Positions 45,015 through 53,300 of a stretch of 64,000 bases of DNA are shown piece after piece. Within the stretch, counting starts at the first letter, position 1; each line of letters opens with the position of its first letter. Under the pieces are notes generated by a model. It searched no databases. It saw only the letters and a program-made list of their open reading frames with translations, and had not been told where the DNA came from. This stretch comes from Pontibacter akesuensis (GTDB taxonomy: Bacteria > Bacteroidota > Bacteroidia > Cytophagales > Hymenobacteraceae): NCBI RefSeq assembly GCF_001611675.1, contig NZ_CP014766.1:1178001-1242000 (forward strand). Reading direction: 5' to 3'. The position numbers were made by a program, and so were the translations under genes.

Positions 45015-45663
45015 ACAAACTGCCTTACAGGCTATCGTGAATCAGGGCCTGCTGCCGCTCTTCTTCTACGAAGACGCGGAAGTAAGCCTGGAGATCATCA
45101 AAACGCTCTATACAGCCGGCATACGCACGCTCGAGTACACCAACCGGGGCCCTGCCGCACTGGACAATTTCACCTACCTGAAGTCTGAACTGAACAAAGA
45201 ACACCAGGACCTGCACCTGGGCATCGGCACGATTAAGACAGCAGAAGAGGCGAATGCCTTTATCAAAGCGGGCGCTGATTATATCGTTGCTCCAATTGTG
45301 GACCCGAAAGTAGGCAACATTGCGTACGAAGCGAGTTTGCTCTGGATTCCGGGCTGCTTTACGCCAACCGAGATTCATGTGGCGCAGCAGGCGCAGGCAG
45401 CTTTGATCAAGCTGTTCCCGGCCAACATACTGGGTCCTGTTTTTTTGTCCTCGATAAAGGAGCTGTTCCCCGGCCAGCTGTTTATACCTACCGGCGGCGT
45501 AGAGCTTGACAAAGACAACATCAGCACCTGGTTTAAGGCCGGTGTTTGCGCCGTGGGCATGGGCTCCAAGCTTATCAGCAAAGATGTGCTGGCGCAGCGG
45601 CAGTACGAAAAGCTGCACGCGCAAACACAGCAGGCCCTTGAGCTGGTGAAAACGAGCCGCTAA
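45004..45663 (+). CDS. kdgA: KDPG aldolase KdgA (Eda-type)
   Basis: A 219-aa class I aldolase that cleaves 2-keto-3-deoxy-6-phosphogluconate into pyruvate and glyceraldehyde 3-phosphate, completing pectin uronate catabolism. The Schiff-base Lys lies in LIKLFPANILG, the acid/base Glu in RTLEYTNRG, and the phosphate site in FIPTGGVELD. Length fits the trimeric Eda family. The start codon lies inside kdgK (11-nt overlap). A perfect hairpin follows directly after its stop codon. Confidence 0.95.
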   Translation: MPTKQTALQAIVNQGLLPLFFYEDAEVSLEIIKTLYTAGIRTLEYTNRGPAALDNFTYLKSELNKEHQDLHLGIGTIKTAEEANAFIKAGADYIVAPIVDPKVGNIAYEASLLWIPGCFTPTEIHVAQQAQAALIKLFPANILGPVFLSSIKELFPGQLFIPTGGVELDKDNISTWFKAGVCAVGMGSKLISKDVLAQRQYEKLHAQTQQALELVKTSR

Positions 45664-45675
45664 GGCGAAAACGGG

Positions 45676-45720
45676 GTGGTGAAGTATAGCAAGGCAAAAG
45701 CTGCGGCTATACTTCACCAC
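45676..45720 (+). terminator. Terminator after kdgA containing the AAGTATA word
   Basis: GTGGTGAAGTATAGC and GCTATACTTCACCAC form a perfect 15-bp stem with a 15-nt loop, 12 nt beyond the kdgA stop. There is no long T tract, so termination strength is uncertain. The window-wide heptamer AAGTATA forms the middle of both arms. Confidence 0.7.
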
Positions 45721-45799
45721 TCCGCTGCTGCCAAGTATAAATGCACCTTGAAATCCTGACCTACGCTAACCTGACAGCTCTGATGCAGAGACCCTAATT

Positions 45800-46849
45800 A
45801 TGCAGTATACCAAACGCCCTTTACAAGGAGGCCTCCTGAAGCTCGCGCAGCTATTCAGCACTCCTATGCTCCTGCTGGCCCTCCTGCTGGTAACCACCTC
45901 CTGCGATAAGATCAAACAAACAAAAGAAATTAAGCTTGCCCACACGCTAGACATAACGCACCCGGTGCACGAAGCGATGGAATTTATGGCTAAGCGGGTA
46001 AAGGAGAAGTCCGGCGGCAAACTGACCATTGATATTTACCCGAACTCGCAGCTCGGCACCGAACGGGAATGCCTGGAGCTGCTACAGATTGGCAGCCTGG
46101 GAATGACAAAGGTATCTGCGGCCGTGATGGAGGGGTTCTCCCCGAACTTTAAGGTGCTTAGCCTGCCCTATATCTTCAAGGACAAGGCCCATTATTTTGA
46201 TGTACTGGGGGGAGACATCGGCGACGACCTGCTGCTGCAGGGAGAGAAGTACTGGCTGCATGGCCTTACATTTTACGATGCCGGCAGCCGCAGCTTCTAC
46301 TCCACCAAAAAGCCAATCCGGACACCAGGTGACCTGGCAGGAATGAAAATCCGGGTGCAGGACAGCAAAACAGCCATCGACATGGTGCAGAGTTTCGGCG
46401 GTTCGGCCACGCCTGTATCCTGGGGCGAGTTGTACACCGGCCTGCAGCAGGGCGTGGTAGACGGAGCCGAGAACAACGCGCCCAGTTTCTACCTTTCCCG
46501 CCATTACGAGGTGGCCAAATACTACACGCTCAACGACCACACCATGGTGCCGGACATTCTCATGATTAGCTCCAAAGTATGGGAAGACCTGACGGAGCAG
46601 GAGAAAAAGTGGCTTACGGAGGCGGTGGAAGAGTCGGCGGTGGTGCAGCGCAAGCTATGGGCAGAGGCCGAGAAGGAAGCCCTGGAAGCCGTAAAGAAGG
46701 CTGGTGTCGAGATCATCAACCCAGACAAAGAGGCTTTCTCAAAGCTGGTGGAGCCGATGTATGAAGGATACAAAAGCGAACCGGAAGTATACGAGCTCAT
46801 CCAAAGAATTAAAGCAGCAGAAAACACGTCTGCCAACAGCGTTAAATAG
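45800..46849 (+). CDS. dctP: TRAP transporter substrate-binding protein (DctP family), lipoprotein
   Basis: A 349-aa DctP-type binding protein. The N-terminus has a hydrophobic core ending LLVTTSC, a lipobox, so it is probably anchored to a membrane rather than free in the periplasm as most DctP proteins are. The family core is clear: NSQLGTERECLELLQIGSLG, the substrate-carboxylate Arg in MKIRVQDSKTAIDMV and ELYTGLQQGVVDGAENN. It binds a sugar acid, most likely galacturonate, an unsaturated uronate or 2-keto-3-deoxygluconate, judging from kdgA upstream. It is followed at 21 bp by dctQ. Confidence 0.93.
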   Translation: MQYTKRPLQGGLLKLAQLFSTPMLLLALLLVTTSCDKIKQTKEIKLAHTLDITHPVHEAMEFMAKRVKEKSGGKLTIDIYPNSQLGTERECLELLQIGSLGMTKVSAAVMEGFSPNFKVLSLPYIFKDKAHYFDVLGGDIGDDLLLQGEKYWLHGLTFYDAGSRSFYSTKKPIRTPGDLAGMKIRVQDSKTAIDMVQSFGGSATPVSWGELYTGLQQGVVDGAENNAPSFYLSRHYEVAKYYTLNDHTMVPDILMISSKVWEDLTEQEKKWLTEAVEESAVVQRKLWAEAEKEALEAVKKAGVEIINPDKEAFSKLVEPMYEGYKSEPEVYELIQRIKAAENTSANSVK

Positions 46850-46870
46850 CGAGAATTTAACTTATAAGAA

Positions 46871-47365
46871 ATGAAACTACGGAAAACGGTAGACAGTGTC
46901 CTTTTCACCCTGTTGGTGGTGCTGATGTCGGTGATGGTGTTGAACGTACTGTGGCAGGTGGCCTCCCGCTACGTGGTGCAGTCGCCTAGCTCTTTCACGG
47001 ACGAACTGTCGCGGTACCTGCTGATCTGGGTAGGCTTGCTGGGCGCCAGCTACGTGAGCGGCAAAAAGCTGCACCTCGCCATCGATATTGTACCTTCTAA
47101 AATGCAGGGAAAGGGTGCCCGTAACCTCAACATCTTCATTCACCTGCTGGTGGCGCTATTCGCTTTTTTTGTGATGGTGTGGGGAGGCATCAACCTGGTG
47201 TACATCACCCTGACGCTGGGGCAAACCTCAGCCTCGCTCGGCCTGCCGTTGGGCTATGTATACACGGCCCTGCCGCTTAGCGGCCTGCTCATTATCTTCT
47301 ACAGCCTCATGAACCTAACCGAGAAAGAGGAAGACCCAGAGGAGATCGGTAAGGAGTTGGCCTAG
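46871..47365 (+). CDS. dctQ: TRAP transporter small permease subunit DctQ
   Basis: A 164-aa membrane protein with four predicted transmembrane helices (about residues 10-32, 46-62, 85-108 and 125-148). The conserved DctQ segment LSRYLLIWVGLLGASYVSGKKLHL lies near helix two. It forms the membrane complex with DctM and gives the sodium-driven uptake system its small subunit. Spacing between dctP and dctM indicates one operon. Confidence 0.92.
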   Translation: MKLRKTVDSVLFTLLVVLMSVMVLNVLWQVASRYVVQSPSSFTDELSRYLLIWVGLLGASYVSGKKLHLAIDIVPSKMQGKGARNLNIFIHLLVALFAFFVMVWGGINLVYITLTLGQTSASLGLPLGYVYTALPLSGLLIIFYSLMNLTEKEEDPEEIGKELA

Positions 47366-47426
47366 GCACTGCCCGCCCTAATTGAAAAACACGAAGCTGA
47401 CAACGTTTTCTATCTAACCACAAGCA

Positions 47427-48725
47427 ATGGATTTTCTGGAGATTATAGTACTGGTAGTAAGCTTTCTTTTTTTGCTGATTATAGGTGTTCCGATTGCCTT
47501 TTCCATCGGCATTGCGGCGCTCCTGACTATGCTGGTAAGCATTGCGCCGGAAGCGGCCTTCACCACACTGGCCCAGCGCATGGCCACCGGCCTCGACAGC
47601 TTTGCCCTGCTGGCCATACCGTTCTTTATACTTGCCGGGCAGCTCATGAACCGGGGCGGCATCGCCAGCAGGCTCATTGACTTCGCCAAAGGCCTGGTGG
47701 GCACTTTACCGGGCGGCCTGGCCTACGTGAACATCGTGGCTTGCATGCTCTTTGGGGCTATCTCGGGCTCTGCGGTGGCCGCGGCCTCTGCCATCGGCGG
47801 CATCATGACGCCCCGCATGGTAAAGGAAGGCTACTCCCGCCCTTTCAGTGCGGCTGTCAACATCACGTCTGCCACCACCGGCATGATTATTCCGCCCAGT
47901 AACATCCTGATCGTTTACTCGCTCGCCAGCGGTGGCGTGTCTATTGCGGCTTTATTTGTGGCGGGCTACGTGCCGGGTATACTACTGGGACTGGCCCTGA
48001 TGTCGGTAGCTGGCTTTATCGCTTACAAAAACAAGTATCCGGTTAGCGACCGAACGCCACTGAAAGTAGTGTTTAAAAAGTTTCTGGATGCCGTGCCAAG
48101 CCTGCTGCTGCTGATTGTGGTGATCGGAGGTATTATTGCCGGTATTTTTACCGCCACCGAGGCATCGGCCATTGCGGTGCTGTACACGCTCATACTTTCG
48201 ATGGTGATTTACCGAGAGGTTAAGGTAAGCGAGCTACCAGACATACTTATTCATACGGTTATCACCACAGCCATTGTGATGCTGCTGATTGGCACGTCAA
48301 TGGGTATGTCATGGATGATGTCTTACGCAAACATTCCCCAGGGGGTGAGCGAGGCATTGCTTTCCATCAGCGATAACAAGATTGTGGTGCTGATCATCAT
48401 CAACCTGATCCTGCTGTTCGTTGGGATTTTCATGGACATGACGCCTGCCGTGCTTATTTTCACGCCTATCTTCCTGCCTGTGGTAACGGCGCTGGGCGTG
48501 GACCCGGTACACTTCGGTATCATGATGGTGCTGAACCTGTGCATCGGGCTGTGCACGCCTCCGGTGGGGTCGGTGCTGTTTGTGGGCTGCGGCGTGGCCG
48601 ACATAAGTATAAGCAAAGTGATAAAACCGCTGGTCCCTATGTTCCTGGCAATGGTGGTTGCATTGCTTCTGGTAACGTACATTCCGGAGCTTAGCCTGTG
48701 GCTGCCAAGGGTTTTTGGCCTGTAG
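47427..48725 (+). CDS. dctM: TRAP transporter large permease subunit DctM
   Basis: A 432-aa integral membrane protein with about 12 hydrophobic segments, the transport channel of the TRAP system. Family signatures include FALLAIPFFILAGQLMN, AISGSAVAAASAIGGIMTP, MIIPPSNILIVYSLASGG and GLCTPPVGSVLFVGCGVADI. It completes the dctPQM operon that follows the uronate catabolic genes. A transporter of this kind would move monomeric acids across the inner membrane after periplasmic breakdown; no MFS hexuronate permease was found in the window. Confidence 0.95.
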   Translation: MDFLEIIVLVVSFLFLLIIGVPIAFSIGIAALLTMLVSIAPEAAFTTLAQRMATGLDSFALLAIPFFILAGQLMNRGGIASRLIDFAKGLVGTLPGGLAYVNIVACMLFGAISGSAVAAASAIGGIMTPRMVKEGYSRPFSAAVNITSATTGMIIPPSNILIVYSLASGGVSIAALFVAGYVPGILLGLALMSVAGFIAYKNKYPVSDRTPLKVVFKKFLDAVPSLLLLIVVIGGIIAGIFTATEASAIAVLYTLILSMVIYREVKVSELPDILIHTVITTAIVMLLIGTSMGMSWMMSYANIPQGVSEALLSISDNKIVVLIIINLILLFVGIFMDMTPAVLIFTPIFLPVVTALGVDPVHFGIMMVLNLCIGLCTPPVGSVLFVGCGVADISISKVIKPLVPMFLAMVVALLLVTYIPELSLWLPRVFGL

Positions 48726-48913
48726 TAGAGAATGGCAGTAAAGACTTGGAGTCAGCCAGTTTGGCATGGCACTGCTGACAGCAAAATCGTCAGTTATATA
48801 TAATTTTCACTATACTTTATAACTTGCAGTCATTCAGAAATTAATGGCATGATTTATGCTAATTAAATTCTCGGCTAAAAGTTGAAATTGGTTATAGATT
48901 TCAGCATATGTGG

Positions 48914-48935
48914 AGGCTCCCCGTTGTGGGAGCCT
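48914..48935 (-). terminator. Terminator after response regulator gene
   Basis: AGGCTCCC and GGGAGCCT form a perfect 8-bp stem with a 6-nt loop, 3 nt beyond the stop codon of the response regulator on the minus strand. It could also serve dctM from the other side, but that stop codon is about 190 bp away. Confidence 0.6.
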
Positions 48936-48938
48936 TCG

Positions 48939-49400
48939 CTATTTAGTATTGTTTTCGTTCAGCCCCTCCTGTTCTTGCCTGTGGTTTTGCACAGTGTCTC
49001 CTGCCCAATATTTGGCATAAGCCTCCATCACTGTTTCTTTACATAAAGGCTTGTCAGTGAACTCCTGTACACCCGCTTCTTTAAACAACTGTATTTGTTC
49101 TTTGGAGGAATCAACAGCCAGCAATAGAAACAAAACACTTACTTCATTCAGTAAGCCTTTGTGGCCCAGCCTTTCCATTAGCTCCAAGCCGTCCATCACC
49201 GGCATGTGGTGGTCTAGTATAATCAGTTCCGGGCGGGTTTTGTCTTTCTGCCAGGTTTCCAGCAGGTAGTTGTAAGCTACTTCGCCGTTTAGCTGCACCG
49301 TCACCTGCTCAGTTATGCCCAGTGACCGCAGGAGCCTTTGGTTTAAAAAGTTGGTAGCCTCATCATCGTCAATTAAAAGGATCTCCCGTAGTTTCTTCAT
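48939..49400 (-). CDS. Single-domain response regulator
   Basis: A 153-aa protein consisting of one receiver domain with no output domain. The acidic cluster is LLIDDDEATN, the phospho-acceptor Asp is in LIILDHHMPVMDG and the conserved Lys is in FTDKPL. The usual switch Thr/Ser at the end of strand beta-4 appears to be Ala (LLLAVDSSKEQ), unusual for a receiver. I chose the start at 49,400 so the protein begins MKKLREILLIDDDE. No kinase gene is adjacent, so it is an orphan regulator of the kind common in Bacteroidota. Its target is unknown. Confidence 0.88.
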   Translation of the reverse strand: MKKLREILLIDDDEATNFLNQRLLRSLGITEQVTVQLNGEVAYNYLLETWQKDKTRPELIILDHHMPVMDGLELMERLGHKGLLNEVSVLFLLLAVDSSKEQIQLFKEAGVQEFTDKPLCKETVMEAYAKYWAGDTVQNHRQEQEGLNENNTK

Positions 49401-49768
49401 TTTAGTTGTGTTTGCGCAGTTAACCACTGTAACGCAACTAAGCTTGTGGTGTTAGAAACCAGCCTGTTCCTGTTGCCTGAGTAGCGCACTTTGGCCCTGT
49501 TCCCACCGGCCTACAACTACCTATACTTACAGCTTGCCTGGTGGCAGCTCAGTCTTGCAAAAGATAGCCCGAACATGTTAATCTCCTATAAATCAATCAA
49601 TCCTTTTGCGAGTTTTTCCACAACAGGGCACTAGTAGCCGTAGCAGCACTATTGGAATAATTATAAGACTAATGCTTACAAGCATGTAACACCGCAGAAT
49701 AAACTTCGTTTATCTATATAGATATAGGATATACTTAATATCCTCGGCACCGACTTACCCCTTACTAT
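49401..49768. other. Gene-free spacer between response regulator and 99-aa gene
   Basis: No gene is credible in these 368 bp. The last 60 bp are AT-rich and hold a perfect 14-bp palindrome, TATCTATATAGATA, at 49,711-49,724, and a TATACTT word at 49,729. These lie about 35-55 bp before the start of the small gene and probably include its promoter. I see nothing else of note. Confidence 0.6.
49711..49724. promoter_or_regulatory. Palindrome in promoter of 99-aa gene
   Basis: TATCTATATAGATA is a perfect palindrome located 45 bp upstream of the start codon at 49,769. It may be an operator or simply part of an AT-rich promoter. Confidence 0.35.
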
Positions 49769-50068
49769 ATGGAACTTCTAAACTTAAACAATTCTCATTT
49801 CATCATGGCTTTCCCGGACCAGGAGGCAATGACACGCATGGCCCAAAAATGCAAAAGCGCCAGCCTGCAGGTTGTATATGCAAACACCCGGAAAAAATTA
49901 GCACAGACTGACACTACTCCCTGGGCTGCGCAATTACAGGAGGCGCCTGCCACCAGCACCCAGAACAGCGCCACTTCCATTGCTTCGGCACTACGCCTTT
50001 TAAACAGGATGAACGGCAACAAAGAAGATTATTACGTGCTCGTGATCCGTAAAAATTACTGGGCCTAA
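49769..50068 (+). CDS. Small hypothetical protein, 99 aa
   Basis: I do not recognise this protein. It is soluble, with no signal peptide or membrane segment, and contains a Thr/Ser/Ala/Gln-rich middle (about residues 48-72) between two more ordered ends. The N-terminal part MAFPDQEAMTRMAQKCKSAS and the C-terminal YYVLVIRKNYWA look like structured segments. Support for it being real comes from normal codon use, its own AT-rich promoter-like upstream region and its placement as the only open frame in an otherwise empty interval. It has no operon partner. Confidence 0.5.
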   Translation: MELLNLNNSHFIMAFPDQEAMTRMAQKCKSASLQVVYANTRKKLAQTDTTPWAAQLQEAPATSTQNSATSIASALRLLNRMNGNKEDYYVLVIRKNYWA

Positions 50069-50086
50069 TAACACCATCCAGAATTC

Positions 50087-50102
50087 TATACTTACAAGTA
50101 TA
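50087..50102. repeat. Inverted pair of AAGTATA words
   Basis: TATACTT-AC-AAGTATA forms a 16-bp imperfect palindrome 18 nt after the stop codon of the 99-aa gene. It is an example of the window-wide word occurring as a tight inverted pair. Confidence 0.5.
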
Positions 50103-50233
50103 AGACAACACTAGCTTGAGGATTGCGCCATAGTATCCTTCGCTGTGCAACGTCATCAAGTATAAATGGCTCAGGTACAGCACCGGTGAAGTAAGTGATT
50201 TTTTACGCGCTGCCAGGCCTGAATAGCTCAAAA

Positions 50234-50270
50234 AGAAGCGGCACCTCATTTTGCATGGGGTGCCGCTTCT
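50234..50270 (-). terminator. Terminator of the PspA/flotillin/AAA+ operon
   Basis: AGAAGCGGCACC and GGTGCCGCTTCT form a perfect 12-bp stem with a 13-nt loop. On the minus strand it is followed by TTTTTGAGC, a short T tract. It lies 88 bp past the stop codon of the AAA+ gene. Confidence 0.85.
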
Positions 50271-50358
50271 GTATCAAATGTATTGTAAAGGAAGGCTTAT
50301 CTGTTTCTTTCTAACAGGTGGCAAACAAGCCCGATTAACTGATCTATACTTGCGCTCC

Positions 50359-53300
50359 TTATTTATCCTCCTCCTTTAATCCGCGCAGCACCTCTTGTAT
50401 ACCTGTCAGCCCACCGGTGATGCTTTCCATCTGGGCTAGCACCTGCCCTACCTGGTTGCCGTCGCCGAAGCTTTTGAGTTTGTTGTTGCGCACGAAAGTA
50501 GCCTTGATATCCTGCCAGCGCTGCGCCTCCACCTCCGACTGCAGCCCCAGCAGCTCCTTAAACTTGAGCATGTTGGCCTCTGCCCCCGTTGTCAGCGTCT
50601 GTGACTCCGACTCGTAGTGCGATAGGATAAGCGTCTGCAGCTCCTGGTCGTTCATGATCGGCATTACCTTTTCGGCCAGCTTGTTCATGTTTCGGTAGGA
50701 GCCTTGTAGTTTAAAGGCTGGCTCGGTTCTATACTCATCTGCCTGTGCCGCCGAGCGAATGTACTCCATGTTCACTTTCAGAATAACATCCTGCAACCGC
50801 AGCAGCTTTTGAAACACCTGCACGTATTCGCTTATCTCCGCTGCCGAATGGTTAGCCTCATAGCTCAGGCCTTCGCTATTGCCGGTCTGCGCCAGTTTCA
50901 GCAAGGTGTGCACATCCTGCTGGCTGCGCCCCGCCAGCTTGGCTAGCACTGCGTTGGAGGTAAGGGAGTTTTCGATGTAGCTTAGCTTGAACACATCTTC
51001 CGTATCCCCGATAATATCACCCAGGTTGTAAATGTCAGCGCGGTTGGCGAGCATGTCCGGAATGCGAAATTTCTCACCGGTTTCGGTGTAGGGATTTCCG
51101 GCCATCACCACGCATACCTTCTTGCCCCGGAAATCATAGGTTCTGCTCTTGCCTTTGTACACACCTTCTATCTTGCGCTGCGCATCGCAAAGGGAGATGA
51201 ACTTCTGCAGGAACTCGGGGTTGCAGTGCTGGATATCGTCCAGGTAAATCATCACGTTGTCCCCCATTTCAAACGCCAGGTTCAGCTTGTTCAGTTCTTC
51301 GCGGGCAGCTGCGTTGGGCGCCTCTGCCGGGTCTATGGCTGTCACCTGGTGCCCGATAGCAGGGCCGTTAATCTTCATAAAAATGATGCCGAGGCGGTTG
51401 GCGATGTACTCCATCAGGGTTGTTTTACCGTAGCCCGGAGGCGACAGCAGCAATAGCATGCCCATCAGGTCGGTGCGTTTTGCCTCTCCGGCGGTACCCA
51501 TCTGCTTGGCCAGGTTTGCCCCGATCAGCGGCAGGTATACCTGATCTATCAGCTTGTTCCGCACAAACGACGACAGCACGCGTGGCTTGAACTCCTGCAG
51601 GCGCAGCTGCTCCTCAAACGTTGCCGTCAGTTGCTTTTTTAAAGCGGTGAACTGGGTAAACTGTGTGGCCGTGGTAGCAGTATAGTTGCGCAGCTTGCCT
51701 AGGAAAGTATGATACTGCAACTGGTACTGCTGCTCCTGCACCACGTGATGCACCCCATGCAACTGCGCCAGCGTTTCCTGCAGCACCGTATTGATGACAT
51801 GCTGCCCGTTATATCCATTGCGCAGAAGCAAAACGGCCGCTTCCGAAGTATAAGTTAGCTTGTCCTGCTGGTTGGCCTGCAGCGCGTACGCTTTTAGCCA
51901 ATGCTGTATCAGCTCAAATTGCTCTACCGGATTATGCTCCAGCGCCTTCACCGACGCCTCGAAGGCAGTCAGGGCCTTCTTATCTGTAAGGTAGTGCTTA
52001 AAACCGTCATACAAAGTGGCGGCAAATTTGTCTATCACAAAATGGTCGCCGCGCGTAAGCTCATAAAACAGGTATTCTCCGGCTTCTGCTGCGAGGGCCG
52101 TTGCAAACAATGCTGTCTCCTGCTGAAAAGCGCTTATTTCCTGCTGCAACTCCTCTACTACATTGTCAAATTGGTGCGTGTCCGGGAAAACCTGCAAGAT
52201 TGCGCCAATGCCCTTGAGCTGATGGTGCAGCGTTGCCTTGCGTTTTTCAGAAGCAAACACGTCCCAATACAGCTGCGCACAGGCACGCGCCTCAGAAGTA
52301 TACCGCAGCAGATCCGCTGTTTTTGTTAGCCGAACCATAGCCCCAAGTATAAGCGCGGCATCGTGGTCGTGCACGCCTTTGGTATAGCCCTCGTTGAAAC
52401 GCGCCGCCATAAACCGGGCTACATACTCCCGAAGCTCCGCTTCGGTCAGTTTATACAGCTCGTCCACGGTCAGGTACTTGAAGCCTTCGCCAGCCATACT
52501 TGTTAAGCTTTTATCCTGTGCCGTTTGCAGCACCTGAAAAGCTAAATATTCAGCACGGTATACGTTGTTGTTCTCGGATACCAGCGTTTGCTCCCATACT
52601 TGCCTGTAGCTTAGGAATGCGTCATCCACTATCTTTTCAAAAAAGTTGGTCCCGGTTAAGTGGAAGAACATCGCGCCATCACGGTGCACCACGCTTAGCT
52701 CAAAGGGCTGCGTGTTTACGGTAAAGTGGTGCGTGCCGAACTTCAACACGTTCTCTCCCGCCACGAACAGCTCCTGCTTGTCCTTCAGCTGACGTATGGC
52801 ATCCTCCTTCACCGTTTTCAGGCGGCTCTGGATGGTGTCCGCTTTCACGGTGTCGCCTATATTTAGCAGCTCCTCCACCGTGTTCCGCACCTTCTCAATC
52901 ATCAGATCGGAGGCGAAGTAGCCGTTGATCTCAGCTATACTTCCGAGCTTGCTGATACGGCTCTGCACTGCTTTCAGGATGCGGTCCGCCGCCTGCTGCA
53001 GGTTCGTGGCACGTTTGTTTTGCGCCTCCTGCAGGGCCACCTTCTTCGACTCAAACGCGCTGTAAATCTCCTCGCGCTTTACCGCCAGTTGCTCTATAAA
53101 CTCATCAAAGTCCGGAAACTTCCCCTCCAGCTCCTCCAGTTGCACCATCAGCTTGGCCAGGTAATCCTCGCACTTCTGAGGCGTATCGCATACATCCAGG
53201 TAACTGATCACGCTTTGGCTGATCAGCTTTAGCTGCGAACTGAACTCCGCCTTCCCCTCCCGGCTCAGTAGCTCTTTGCGCTTGCGTTTGAGGGTAGCCT

